The position numbers were made by a program, and so were the translations under genes. Source: Hyphomicrobiales bacterium (lineage in GTDB: Bacteria; Pseudomonadota; Alphaproteobacteria; Rhizobiales; Beijerinckiaceae). Taken from it: a stretch of DNA of 64,000 nucleotides. The notes beneath the pieces are model-generated. The model did not search any database and was not told the origin of the DNA. It saw nothing but the letters and a program-made list of their open reading frames with translations. Shown in pieces: positions 33,564-41,691 of this stretch (positions are counted from its first letter, which is position 1; each line of letters opens with the position of its first letter). The stretch covers positions 248,001-312,000 of the forward strand of contig JAIXZO010000006.1 in the NCBI GenBank assembly GCA_027489535.1, written 5' to 3'.

Positions 33564-34635
33564 GTCTTGAAACCTCTTCGTCCTGTTCCGTTTCGATGCT
33601 CACGCCCCGCCCGAGTCGCGCAAGCGACACGACCGTCGGCCCGTCGGAGGCGTCTGCATCGGCTCCCTCATCATACCCGGAAACGAACGGCCGGACACCC
33701 TGCCCGCGGGCGACTTCGCCCGGGATCGGAGAGAGCACGACGCATATGATCCGGCCGTCGGCGCGACCCTCGGCCTGAACGCCCAACAAGCGCGCCCGGT
33801 AATGCACGCTCTCGGCCCTGACGTTGGACGGATCGATCCTCACGCCCACCGAAACGCTGCCGCGTCCGGGCAGCGCCAAGCCCAAAGCGGCGGAAAAGGC
33901 CGCGCGATCGACCGGATGCAGCGCGCCCATCCAGTCCCCCTGGGCGACGTGCTCGGGCAGCAGCATGCGGCCCGCCGCATTGGCGTCGGACAGGGTTCCG
34001 GCGGAGGTCAGCCACAGCATCGGCTCGGGACACATCAGCGTCTGTGCCCGGCATCGGGCGGCGAGATCGGCGCGGCGTTCGCGCTCACCCCGCAGCCGAC
34101 GCCCCAGCACATGGCCGAGCGCCGACCCGCCCACGGTCGCGGCCATCGCGGCGGCGGCGGCTTGGGGGATCAAATAAGGATCGAAGCGGGCGATGCCTGC
34201 GGCGGCCAGCAATGCACCCGGCGCCGCCGCAAGCACCGCACGGCGAAAGCGATCCTCGCCCCACGTCGCGGCCTCCACCGGCAGCAGGGCGGCTGCACAG
34301 GCGGCGGCGACGGCGGCCGCAGGCGACAAAGCCGCGGCCGCGAGGCAGACGAGCGGGAAAAAAGCCGTCGAAAGCCCGCGCGAACGTCCCCAATCCCCCT
34401 GCGAAAGCGCGATGGAGGCGGGAACGGCCTGCAGGATCAGGATCATCAGCGCGGCACCGGCGGCGGGCCGCAAACCGCCCGCCAAGACCGCCGGCGGGAC
34501 GGCAAGCGCCGCGGCCAGAGCGATCAGCAGCCGCGGCCCCGCGAAGTACGGCAGGGCCGCGGCCGCATCCTCATGCCGACCGCAACGGTCGGAATTCGGT
34601 TCAAAAGGGCCTGGAACAATCAACCGGAACGCCAC
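33556..34635 (-). CDS. Polytopic membrane protein with cytoplasmic PAS-like domain, no kinase domain
   Basis: Protein of 359 residues. Five to six hydrophobic segments fill about 31-170, followed by a cytoplasmic region (about 190-315) that reads as a PAS-like fold (EPMLWLTSAGTLSDANAAGRMLL, LHPVDRAAFSAALG, a closing CVVLSPI). It resembles the sensory half of a membrane histidine kinase, but no HisKA or HATPase segment follows; it ends after a polar tail. It could be a degenerate kinase or a signalling adaptor. It is the first gene of a minus-strand group with the peptidoglycan-binding and DUF1491 genes. Confidence 0.65.
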   Translation of the reverse strand: MAFRLIVPGPFEPNSDRCGRHEDAAAALPYFAGPRLLIALAAALAVPPAVLAGGLRPAAGAALMILILQAVPASIALSQGDWGRSRGLSTAFFPLVCLAAAALSPAAAVAAACAAALLPVEAATWGEDRFRRAVLAAAPGALLAAAGIARFDPYLIPQAAAAAMAATVGGSALGHVLGRRLRGERERRADLAARCRAQTLMCPEPMLWLTSAGTLSDANAAGRMLLPEHVAQGDWMGALHPVDRAAFSAALGLALPGRGSVSVGVRIDPSNVRAESVHYRARLLGVQAEGRADGRIICVVLSPIPGEVARGQGVRPFVSGYDEGADADASDGPTVVSLARLGRGVSIETEQDEEVSRRA

Positions 34636-34806
34636 ACTGAAACTCGCTTGGGCTCAATGCGATTCAAAATGGCACGATCACATTAATCGATGCTGAAGCC
34701 CGACTTCCATGCTCGCTTATCGAAGCATTTACCAAGTTGAGATCATCTCGCGTCTTGCGCGACTTGGTGCCGGCATCGCGGCAATTGAAGGAATACAACG
34801 GAAACC

Positions 34807-35346
34807 ATGTTCGGGGTCGTCTTCAAATCCGTCATCGTCATCGGCGCCGTCTATGCGCTGTCGCCTTCGCGCGCCGACGGCGGGGCCTTCGACGGCTCGA
34901 AGGCCGTGCGCGATTTCGCAGCCTCGGCCGCCGTATCGGCCACGGCGAAGGCCGCGCCGGGCAACGACGCGCCGGCCGCGACGTCGGCCATGCCGTCGCT
35001 CGACGATCTCCTCTCCGCCGCCACGCGGATCTGCGCCTCGGATGCGGCCGCCTGCGCCGGCCTGGCCAAAGCGGCTTCCGAAGCGGTCACCGGCACGGTG
35101 ACGCCGCCACAACCCGCCTCGATCAAGCCCGCCGCAGCGCCCGTTCCCCCGGCGCACGGCGCGGCGAAGCCTGCAGCCGCTCCCGCGGCGGTTGCGGCGG
35201 TCGCGCCCGTGGCGACGAAACCGGCGGCTCCGACGGCCGTGCAGCAGAAGGCGGCTCCGACCACGGACGTCGATCGCCTCGGCGCGCTGATCGAGGCCGC
35301 GACGCGCGGACCTGCGAAAAACGAGACGAAAAACCGAGCGAACTGA
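34807..35346 (+). CDS. Exported Ala/Pro-rich protein (DUF5330-like)
   Basis: Protein of 179 residues with an N-terminal hydrophobic segment (about 4-22), a Cys-containing helical domain (SLDDLLSAATRICASDAAACAGLAKAA) and a long low-complexity Pro/Ala tail. The SxDxxxAAxxxxCxxxxxxC pattern is typical of DUF5330 proteins of Rhizobiales. The role is unknown. It precedes sufE by 47 bp on the same strand. Confidence 0.7.
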   Translation: MFGVVFKSVIVIGAVYALSPSRADGGAFDGSKAVRDFAASAAVSATAKAAPGNDAPAATSAMPSLDDLLSAATRICASDAAACAGLAKAASEAVTGTVTPPQPASIKPAAAPVPPAHGAAKPAAAPAAVAAVAPVATKPAAPTAVQQKAAPTTDVDRLGALIEAATRGPAKNETKNRAN

Positions 35347-35393
35347 CGCGACACGCCCTATATGCAAGCGTGCAACAACGCCTGCGAGGAGCC

Positions 35394-35825
35394 ATGCCGC
35401 TCGACATCGACGAGGTCGTCGAAACCTTCGCCCTGCTCGACGATTGGGACGACCGCTATCGTTACCTGATCGATCTCGGCCGCTCGTTGGAACCGATGCC
35501 CGAAGAGGCTCACTCGGAAGACAACCGCGTGCTCGGCTGCGCCAGCCGGGTGTGGGTCGAAACCTCCGTCGACCGCTCGAAGGGCGAGCCCGTGCTTCGG
35601 TTTCGCGGGGACAGCGACGCGCATATCGTGCGCGGTCTCGTCGCCCTCACGCTGGCCTTCTATTCAGACCGTCCGGCGCGGGACATCCTCGCGGCCGACG
35701 TGCTCGCCTTGTTCAAGCAGCTCGGCCTCTCCGAGCATCTGACTCCGCAACGTTCCAACGGCGTGCGCTCGATGGTGGAGCGCATCCGACGCGACGCGCA
35801 GGCTTCCCTCGCCGTTCAGGCCTGA
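35394..35825 (+). CDS. sufE: SufE family sulfur acceptor for Fe-S cluster assembly
   Basis: Protein of 143 residues that takes persulfide sulfur from the cysteine desulfurase SufS and stimulates it. Family features: FALLDDWDDRYRYLIDLGR, NRVLGCASRVW with active-site Cys49, and ARDILAADVLALFKQLGLSEHLTPQRSNGV. The ATG at 35394 has a GAGGA upstream. No suf operon is nearby, so it is a stand-alone copy. Its stop overlaps the convergent DUF6456 gene by 10 bp. Confidence 0.93.
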   Translation: MPLDIDEVVETFALLDDWDDRYRYLIDLGRSLEPMPEEAHSEDNRVLGCASRVWVETSVDRSKGEPVLRFRGDSDAHIVRGLVALTLAFYSDRPARDILAADVLALFKQLGLSEHLTPQRSNGVRSMVERIRRDAQASLAVQA

Positions 35826-36595
35826 TCGCTGGTCCATACGCGAATGCCGGCCGACGGTGCGCCGCGCGCCGTCCGGTCGAGGCCGTAATGCCCGGCGAGC
35901 CGGCCGAGCCCCAAGCCCAAGACGACCTTGGCCGAACGCGCGGGCCAGCCGCGCTCCTTTTCGACGGCATCGAGCGGCTTCAGAAAACAACAGACGTCGA
36001 CGAGGATGCCGGAGAATTCGCGGCCCGTCGCGTCCAAGGCACGGCGAAAGCGCTGGCGGGCGGCCGTCGTCGCCTCGGCCTCGACCATGGCGGAGCGACC
36101 GCGCGCGCCGGATGACGGAAGCCCGGACCAATCGGCGCTCATGCGCGGCGACAGCCCGGCACGCGTGAAATCGGCGCGCAGCCGCTCGCCTGCGGCGAAA
36201 TGCTCGGCCGGCAGCATGGGCGTGCCGTTCGCGTTGCGGCGGCGGGCCAGCCAAGCCAGAGGGCTTTCGCCGGAATCAAGCCGGACCTTGCCGCGCAGGC
36301 CCGGGCCGACGTCGATCTCCGCATCGACGATGCGCCCGGCGCCTGCGCCGGCCGCGCGTCGTCCCTCCTCCGTGACGACAAGAACCGGTCGCGATCCGCC
36401 TTGCCGCAGACGCGCCCATCCCTGCGCGATCAGGGCGTCGGCCTCCGCCTGCGTCAGCCGGCCCAAGGCGACCGACACTCCGTTCTGCTTGCCGGCCACG
36501 CGCCAACCCTCGGCGTCGGACTTCGATTCCGCTGCGGGACGCATGATGAGGTGCAGGGCGCGGTGAAGGGCATCGAGGGGCGAAAGGCTGTCCAT
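35816..36595 (-). CDS. DUF6456 protein, putative helix-turn-helix regulator
   Basis: Protein of 259 residues. The N-terminal half has a winged-helix-like arrangement (LTQAEADALIAQGWARL, then PVLVVTEEGRRAAG). The C-terminal DUF6456 domain contains ESPLAWLARRRNANG and LPAEHFAAGERLRADFTRAGL, followed by LDAVEKERGWPARSAKVVLGLGLGRLA. These proteins sit near mucR in many Rhizobiales, as here. A palindrome in the 81-bp gap to the divergent neighbour could be its operator; that is inference. Confidence 0.85.
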   Translation of the reverse strand: MDSLSPLDALHRALHLIMRPAAESKSDAEGWRVAGKQNGVSVALGRLTQAEADALIAQGWARLRQGGSRPVLVVTEEGRRAAGAGAGRIVDAEIDVGPGLRGKVRLDSGESPLAWLARRRNANGTPMLPAEHFAAGERLRADFTRAGLSPRMSADWSGLPSSGARGRSAMVEAEATTAARQRFRRALDATGREFSGILVDVCCFLKPLDAVEKERGWPARSAKVVLGLGLGRLAGHYGLDRTARGAPSAGIRVWTSDQA

Positions 36596-36618
36596 GGCGA
36601 TCTCCCGAATTTACAATA

Positions 36619-36634
36619 TAGGATATTTCTCCTA
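36619..36634. promoter_or_regulatory. Palindrome TAGGA-N6-TCCTA between divergent genes
   Basis: Perfect five-base arms around TATTTC, extended by A/T symmetry (aata ... aatat). The site lies in the short AT-rich gap between the DUF6456 gene and the gene at 36677. Position fits a shared operator for both divergent promoters. Confidence 0.5.
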
Positions 36635-36676
36635 ATATCGGATTATCGTCAATCTCGTTGCGAACGGAATTTTGAA

Positions 36677-37036
36677 ATGAAAACGCTGCTCGGAATTTCC
36701 GCCGTCGGTCCCGACCGCCTTCCCATCCGAGCATGGCGGGCGATGGAAGACACGATCGACGCCGGCGTGCTGCGCTACGACAGGCGGGCGATGCTGCCGC
36801 GATTGCTGAAGATCTGGCCGGGCGAACTCGACGATGCCGGAGAACCGGAGGCCTCGAAGATCATTCTCGCGCGTTTGCGGCGCGCGTTGCGGCGCGAATG
36901 GTCGCTCTCCCGCGCGCGGCATTGGGCCTATGACGTCAATCGCCATATCGCCTTGGCGCAGGCATGGCGGGCCGAAACGGCACGACTGCGTGCCTTGCCC
37001 CGGAGTGCGGCGACGACGCCGACCGAGCGCGAATGA
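36677..37036 (+). CDS. Hypothetical protein, mucR-neighbour
   Basis: Protein of 119 residues, basic and mostly helical. It starts MKTLLGISAVGPDRLPIRAW and contains MLPRLLKIWPGEL, SKIILARLRRALRREWSLSRARHWAYDVNRHIALAQAWRAE. I do not recognise a family. The ATG at 36677 is preceded by an AT-rich leader with weak ribosome-binding character. It is divergent from the DUF6456 gene and convergent with mucR. Confidence 0.75.
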   Translation: MKTLLGISAVGPDRLPIRAWRAMEDTIDAGVLRYDRRAMLPRLLKIWPGELDDAGEPEASKIILARLRRALRREWSLSRARHWAYDVNRHIALAQAWRAETARLRALPRSAATTPTERE

Positions 37037-37064
37037 CCGAACCGGACGGGCGTGCGGAACGAAA

Positions 37065-37088
37065 AAGGGGCGCCGAAAGGCGCCCCTT
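37065..37088 (-). terminator. Intrinsic terminator of mucR
   Basis: Ten-base-pair stem (37065-37074 with 37079-37088) with a four-base loop GAAA/TTTC. On the minus strand it is followed by a T-tract (TTTTTC), and it lies 25 bp after the mucR stop. It probably also blocks reading from the convergent gene ending at 37036. Confidence 0.85.
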
Positions 37089-37112
37089 GATCGAAACCGA
37101 AGAAACGAAGTT

Positions 37113-37535
37113 TCAGCGGGCGCGCTTGCGGCGCTGCTGGCCGAGACCCATCTGCTTGGCGAGTTGCGAACGAGCCTGAGCATAATTGGGAGCAACCATC
37201 GGATAGTCGGCGGGAAGACCCCACTTCTCGCGGTAATCCTCGGGCGACATGTTGTACTGCGTGCGCAGGTGACGCTTCAGCGACTTGAACTTCTTGCCGT
37301 CTTCGAGGCAGATGATGTAGTCGGGCGTGATCGATTTCTTGACGGAAATCGCCGGCTTCGGCGCTTCGGCCGGAAGCTCGACGGTTCCGTTGGAGACGCG
37401 CAGCAGCGCGGCGTGCACGTCGCCGATCAGACCGGCAAGGTCGGCGGCCGAAACGGAATTGTTGCTGACATAGGCAGAAACGATGTCTGCGGCGAGTTCG
37501 ATATAGTTCGACGCGACGGCGTTGTCGTTCATCAT
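37113..37535 (-). CDS. mucR: MucR/Ros-family zinc-finger regulator
   Basis: Global regulator of 140 residues, of the Ros/MucR type, which binds AT-rich DNA and controls exopolysaccharide, motility, cell cycle and virulence genes. The zinc finger is in the C-terminal half: Cys in [18 protein letters not shown] with the two His in [21 protein letters not shown]. The basic tail is QRRKRAR. The N-terminal helices ([30 protein letters not shown]) mediate oligomerisation in homologues. The upstream gap of 369 bp is relatively AT-rich, consistent with MucR autoregulation. Confidence 0.96.
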   Translation of the reverse strand: MMNDNAVASNYIELAADIVSAYVSNNSVSAADLAGLIGDVHAALLRVSNGTVELPAEAPKPAISVKKSITPDYIICLEDGKKFKSLKRHLRTQYNMSPEDYREKWGLPADYPMVAPNYAQARSQLAKQMGLGQQRRKRAR

Positions 37536-37904
37536 GGCTTGAGCCTTACCGTTTTAAGTCCGTTCATCGAGTTTTCGTGAACGCCCGAAACCTTTGCCTC
37601 GATCAACCGGAAGCGCGATTTTCGCTCCGGGAAGCCCTCAAGCCTGAGCTCGCAGCTTTTTCTCGACGACGATCTCGATCATTCGCTATTGAATCGATCC
37701 GATGAGCGGTTCTCTATTGCATAATAACTTGCGTTGCAACGACGCCGCCGAAAGATACTCGTACCGTTACAAAGTTTCATAAGCCCAAGCTGAGCATCAA
37801 CAGCAGATTGTGAGCGCTTTCGGCTGGGCGACATCTCACTTTGCTCGCCTTGCAACCGCATCGGCGGAGCGACATATGTCCGGGGACAACGGGGAGACGG
37901 ACCG
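37536..37904. other. Intergenic region between divergent mucR and msrB
   Basis: No credible gene. The DNA is clearly richer in A+T than its neighbours, particularly 37660-37790, and probably holds both divergent promoters and MucR binding sites. A 60-codon minus-strand frame here (37679-37861) has no ribosome-binding site and no recognisable features. Confidence 0.6.
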
Positions 37905-38336
37905 ATGAACGACGTTCGTGATCAAAAAGTCATCAAATCCGAAGAGGAATGGCGTCGGGAGCTCACTCCGGAGCAGTACAGGATCACCCGCGAACACGGC
38001 ACCGAGCGGGCATTTACCGGGCCGTGGCTCGATGAGAAGCGGCAAGGCGTCTATTCCTGCGTGGCCTGCGGCACGCCGCTGTTCACCGCCGGGACGAAGT
38101 ACGAATCCGGCTCGGGCTGGCCGAGCTTCTTCATGCCGGTCGCGAACGACGCCATCGCGGAAATCGTCGATCGTTCGCATTTCATGACGCGCACCGAGAT
38201 CCGCTGCGCGAAATGCGACGCCCATATCGGCCACGTCTTCCCCGACGGGCCGCATCCGACGGGGCTGCGCTACTGCACCAACGGCACCGCGCTGGATTTC
38301 AAACCCGACGACGAATCCTGGTCGGACGGGCCGTGA
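37905..38336 (+). CDS. msrB: MsrB, peptide methionine-R-sulfoxide reductase
   Basis: Repairs oxidised methionine (R-sulfoxide) with thioredoxin. The 143-residue protein has the zinc-binding Cys pairs Cys52/Cys55 (VACGTPLF) and Cys101/Cys104 ([12 protein letters not shown]), the substrate-binding SGSGWPSF segment and catalytic Cys124 in RYCTNG. Length and order are standard. It stands alone, divergent from mucR; its nearness to sodB is a possible oxidative-defence link. Confidence 0.97.
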   Translation: MNDVRDQKVIKSEEEWRRELTPEQYRITREHGTERAFTGPWLDEKRQGVYSCVACGTPLFTAGTKYESGSGWPSFFMPVANDAIAEIVDRSHFMTRTEIRCAKCDAHIGHVFPDGPHPTGLRYCTNGTALDFKPDDESWSDGP

Positions 38337-38351
38337 CGGCAACGGCGATGC

Positions 38352-38370
38352 CGGACGCATGCAGCGTCCG
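38352..38370. terminator. Hairpin between convergent msrB and the gene at 38376
   Basis: Perfect 7-bp GC-rich stem (38352-38358 with 38364-38370) around ATGCA, in the 39-bp convergent gap. There is no T-tract, so termination strength is uncertain. Confidence 0.45.
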
Positions 38371-38375
38371 ACGAT

Positions 38376-38903
38376 TCAGGACGCCCTTGTCGGGGCGTCC
38401 TCGACCTTCACGCCGCCCTCGCCGGTTTCGATGAAGACGCGCAGCGCGTCCATGTCCGGAAAGCGGTAGCGTCCGATATCCATCTCCGCCTCGATGGAGC
38501 CGTCGGAAAACATGAAATAGCCGATGCCGCCGGCGGAATAGGTGGCGGCGAGCATGCGATCGGCCGCGGGCACGGCGGCGGCGGGCGGCGGCGATGCGGG
38601 CTCGGAGGCGGAGGACTCCTCGGCCGGCAGCGCGGGCTCTTCGGCTGCGGCTGCGGTTTCGGATTCCGCGGTTTCGGCGACGCGAGCGTGCACCTTGCCG
38701 TCGAGCACGGCCTCGCGCAGGCGGCCTATGCTCGCCATCACGCAACCCAGCGCGAAGACGACGAAACCGCCGGTCATGACGGTGGCGCCGGCGATGACCA
38801 TCGTCCAGCCGCGTTCGCGACCGATCATGTCGGCGCCGCCCAAGAGCGTCGCACCGCCGATCACGATCATCATCAAGGCCATGCCGAAGACGGCAGCGTT
38901 CAT
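38376..38903 (-). CDS. Membrane protein of unknown function, two transmembrane helices
   Basis: Protein of 175 residues. Two hydrophobic helices (about 3-22 and 32-56) are followed by a Glu/Ala/Pro-rich linker and a C-terminal domain (MLAATYSAGGIGYFMFSDGSIEAEMDIGRYRF, then MDALRVFIETG) that looks folded and may be a small sensing or binding module. The ATG at 38903 has GAGAGG upstream; an ATG at 39074 would add an unlikely 57-residue extension. The family is not recognised with confidence. Confidence 0.7.
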   Translation of the reverse strand: MNAAVFGMALMMIVIGGATLLGGADMIGRERGWTMVIAGATVMTGGFVVFALGCVMASIGRLREAVLDGKVHARVAETAESETAAAAEEPALPAEESSASEPASPPPAAAVPAADRMLAATYSAGGIGYFMFSDGSIEAEMDIGRYRFPDMDALRVFIETGEGGVKVEDAPTRAS

Positions 38904-39076
38904 TCCGGAAACCTCTCGGTGCGAATCCCGCGGCCACCCTAGTGCGCCTCGGCCGCGCCGGCCATGCATGCGCGGCCGTCCGTTCATGGACGGTTGCCCG
39001 CTTCGGGTCGCGCCCCTAAGTATCTCTCCGAGACCCGCCGCAGGCGGGCCACGAGACCAAGCTTGGAGGAGCACGC

Positions 39077-39673
39077 ATGTTCACCCTTCCCGATCTGCCC
39101 TACGCCCACGACGCGCTTCAGCCCTACATGTCGCGCGAGACGCTGGAGTATCACCACGACAAGCACCACCTCGCCTATGTCAACAACGGCAACAACCTGC
39201 TCAAGGGCAGCGAGTGGGAAGGCAAGTCGCTGGAGGAGGTCGTGAAGGGCTCGTTCGGCAAGAATGCCGGTCTCTTCAACAATGCGGGCCAGCATTACAA
39301 CCACATGCATTTCTGGAAGTGGATGAAGCCGAACGGCGGCGGCAGCATTCCGGGTGCGCTGGAAAAGGCCATCGTCGACGCGTTCGGCTCGGTCGAGAAG
39401 ATGAAGGAAGACTTCATCCAGGCCGGCACGACGCAGTTCGGCTCGGGCTGGTGCTGGCTCGCCGTCCGCAACGGCAAGATCGAAGTCGCCAAGTCCGCCA
39501 ACGGCGAAAGCCCGCTGGTGACCGGCGCGTCGCCGATCCTCGGCTGCGACGTGTGGGAACATTCCTACTACATCGACTACCGCAACCGTCGTCCCGACTA
39601 TCTCAAGGCGTTCGTCGAGAACCTCGTGAACTGGGAATACGTGGCGGAAATGTACGCCGCCGCGGCCAAGTGA
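39077..39673 (+). CDS. sodB: SodB, iron superoxide dismutase
   Basis: Cytoplasmic superoxide dismutase of 198 residues. Metal ligands are His26 (YHHDKHH), His76 (NHMHFW), Asp158 and His162 (GCDVWEHSYY). The run AGLFNNAGQHYNHMHFWKWM and the GSGWCWLA segment are typical of the alphaproteobacterial Fe (or Fe/Mn cambialistic) type. A strong GGAGGAG precedes the ATG. It ends in its own intrinsic terminator and appears monocistronic. Confidence 0.97.
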   Translation: MFTLPDLPYAHDALQPYMSRETLEYHHDKHHLAYVNNGNNLLKGSEWEGKSLEEVVKGSFGKNAGLFNNAGQHYNHMHFWKWMKPNGGGSIPGALEKAIVDAFGSVEKMKEDFIQAGTTQFGSGWCWLAVRNGKIEVAKSANGESPLVTGASPILGCDVWEHSYYIDYRNRRPDYLKAFVENLVNWEYVAEMYAAAAK

Positions 39674-39709
39674 ACGCGCGGCAGCGATCCAGAAAGCAAT
39701 GACGGAAAG

Positions 39710-39732
39710 CGGGGCCTTCGGGCCCCGTTTTT
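39710..39732 (+). terminator. Intrinsic terminator of sodB
   Basis: Seven-base-pair stem (39710-39716 with 39721-39727), the stable TTCG tetraloop, then five T residues. It overlaps the stop region of the convergent deacetylase gene. Confidence 0.92.
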
Positions 39733-40595
39733 CATGACAGGTCGGTAAAGCGGGCGAGCGTGAAGCCCCATTCGGCGAGATCGTCGAGAAACGCGTCGCC
39801 CGCCAGATAGGCCGCCTCGAGCGGGCGCGTGGCGATGACGGGATCGAGCGCGGCGAGTTCCGCGTCGTCCGCAGCGCCGGGATGCACCATGATCAGGTGC
39901 TCGCGGCCGGGAGCCGCGAGGAAGCGGCAGAAATCCGTCCGGAAATCGCGGGACGGATCGAAGGGGCTCACACCCGCGAAGCCGTGATTGACGGGATGCC
40001 CGCGCCGCCGCGCCGACCGCCCGAAGCCGACCGAGAGCGCTGCGATGGCATGCGCCTTCGTCGACGCCACGCCGCGCGCGGCGATGCGGCCGGGGGTATC
40101 GAAGGGGTCGCGCAGATGCGGGCGGAACGTCTTGCCGAAGCGCTCGACGGCCCGAAACAGCGCGCCGCGCACGCCCGGCAGCGCATGAACGTGTCGGTGC
40201 CCATCGAGAAAGGCGGGCAGCGCGCCGTATTCGCGGGCGAAGGCCTCGATCTGGCGGGTGAATTCGTCGGCGATCTCGGCGCGGGCCGCGGCATCCGTCA
40301 TCGCCCCGCGCGCGGCCGCCGCAAGCGTGGGCAGCGTACCGCCCGGCGCAAGTTTCGGCATGAGGCCGAGCGGCGCGCCCGCGGTGAGGTTGAGATGCAC
40401 GCCGGCATCGGCTTCGGCGGCCAGTTCGCGCAGACGCGGCGCCCATTTCGCCCAATGCGGGCGGTTGGTCATCGCGCCCGTAGCGGAAAGCCGCCCTTTC
40501 GCGATAAGATCGACAATGGTCGCGCTTACGCCGTCGGTGAAGGCGAAGTCGTCGGCCACGAGAAGGACCGGGCGGAGGGCGTGAGCTTCGTTCAT
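39732..40595 (-). CDS. YdjC/ChbG-HpnK family carbohydrate deacetylase
   Basis: Metal-dependent deacetylase of 287 residues. Recognisable sites are ADDFAFTDGV (metal Asp pair at the N-terminus), AGVHLNLTAG (metal His), and DGHRHVHALPGVR (catalytic/metal His). HpnK members deacetylate hopanoid glycans and ChbG acts on chitobiose; which applies here is not clear. It is divergent from a polyprenyl-phosphate-type GT2 gene, which favours a lipid-linked glycan substrate. The start at 40595 gives the family N-terminus; the 459-residue frame runs over the glycosyltransferase. Confidence 0.9.
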   Translation of the reverse strand: MNEAHALRPVLLVADDFAFTDGVSATIVDLIAKGRLSATGAMTNRPHWAKWAPRLRELAAEADAGVHLNLTAGAPLGLMPKLAPGGTLPTLAAAARGAMTDAAARAEIADEFTRQIEAFAREYGALPAFLDGHRHVHALPGVRGALFRAVERFGKTFRPHLRDPFDTPGRIAARGVASTKAHAIAALSVGFGRSARRRGHPVNHGFAGVSPFDPSRDFRTDFCRFLAAPGREHLIMVHPGAADDAELAALDPVIATRPLEAAYLAGDAFLDDLAEWGFTLARFTDLS

Positions 40596-40664
40596 CGTCG
40601 GGTCATCTCGAAACGGGTACGGAAAAGTGCGGCGCATCCTTTTGCGCGCCGTCCTTTGAACGGA

Positions 40665-41681
40665 GTGACGTCCTTGTCCTTCAGCACCGGCGTTCCCGTC
40701 GGCCCCTGCGACCTCTCGGTCGTCGTGCCGGCGTTCAACGAGGGACGCAACATCGAAACGCTCGCCGAGCGTCTCGTCCCCGTCCTCGACGACCTCGCGA
40801 CGTCGTGGGAAATCATCTTCGTCGACGACGGCTCGCATGACGACACGCTGACGCGCATCAAAGCGCTCGCGGCCTGGGACCGTCGCGTGCGCGCCGTCTC
40901 GTTCAGCCGCAATTTCGGCAAGGAGATCGCCATCGCGGCGGGTCTCGACCATGCCGGCGGCCGTGCGGTCGTCCTCATGGATGCCGACCTGCAGCACCCG
41001 CCCGAAGTCATTCGCGAATTCGTCGCCAAATGGCGCGAAGGCCATGCCGTCGTCTACGGCCAACGCATCGACCGCGCCGGCGACGGCGTCGTCCGCCGCA
41101 AGCTGACGCAAGGCTTCTACCGTCTCTTCGCCGCCGCCGGGGAAACGCCTCTGCCGCCGGGCGCGGGCGATTTCCGCCTGATGGACCGCAAGGCCGTCGA
41201 CGCGCTGCGCTCGATGGGCGAACGCGCGCGGTTCTCCAAAGGTCTTTACGCGTGGATCGGCTTCAAGTCGGTCGGCGTCCCGTTCGAGGTGGCCGACCGC
41301 GCCGAGGGCGTGTCCAAATTCAGCTTCCGCAAGCTGTTCTCCTTCGCCTTCGACGGCATCACATCGTTCTCGACGGTGCCGCTGAAGCTGTGGACCTATG
41401 TCGGCGTGACGATTTCGTTCTTCTCGATCCTGTCGGCGCTGTTCTTCCTCACGCGCACCTTCGTGGAGGGCGTGGACGTACCGGGCTACGCCTCGCTGAT
41501 CGTGTCGGTGATGTTCTTCTCCGGCATCCAGCTGATCTCGCTGGGCGTGCTCGGCGAGTATATCGGCCGCATCTTCGCCGAGGTGAAACGCCGCCCGCTC
41601 TACATCGTCGGCGAGAGCATCGGTTTCGGCGAAGCGGGCGCGGAGATCGCGCGTCCGGTGCTCGTGCGCCGTCCGGCCTGA
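40665..41681 (+). CDS. GT2 glycosyltransferase with two C-terminal membrane helices (ArnC/DPM type)
   Basis: Enzyme of 338 residues that should transfer a sugar from a nucleotide donor to a polyprenyl phosphate at the inner membrane. The GT-A domain has SVVVPAFNEGRNIETL, FVDDGSHDDT, SRNFGKEIAIAAGLDHA and the metal motif MDADLQHPPEV. Two helices (about 250-272 and 285-308) follow, with LGEYIGRIFAEVKRRPLYIV near the end. GTG at 40665 is the first start; TTG at 40674 with a better placed CGGAG is an alternative. It is followed after 10 bp by murJ. Confidence 0.9.
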   Translation: MTSLSFSTGVPVGPCDLSVVVPAFNEGRNIETLAERLVPVLDDLATSWEIIFVDDGSHDDTLTRIKALAAWDRRVRAVSFSRNFGKEIAIAAGLDHAGGRAVVLMDADLQHPPEVIREFVAKWREGHAVVYGQRIDRAGDGVVRRKLTQGFYRLFAAAGETPLPPGAGDFRLMDRKAVDALRSMGERARFSKGLYAWIGFKSVGVPFEVADRAEGVSKFSFRKLFSFAFDGITSFSTVPLKLWTYVGVTISFFSILSALFFLTRTFVEGVDVPGYASLIVSVMFFSGIQLISLGVLGEYIGRIFAEVKRRPLYIVGESIGFGEAGAEIARPVLVRRPA

Positions 41682-41691
41682 TCGGCGCTCG

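Noticed and set aside
37679-37861. 60-codon minus-strand frame upstream of mucR
   Set aside because: No ribosome-binding site, AT-rich promoter-like DNA, no recognisable features.
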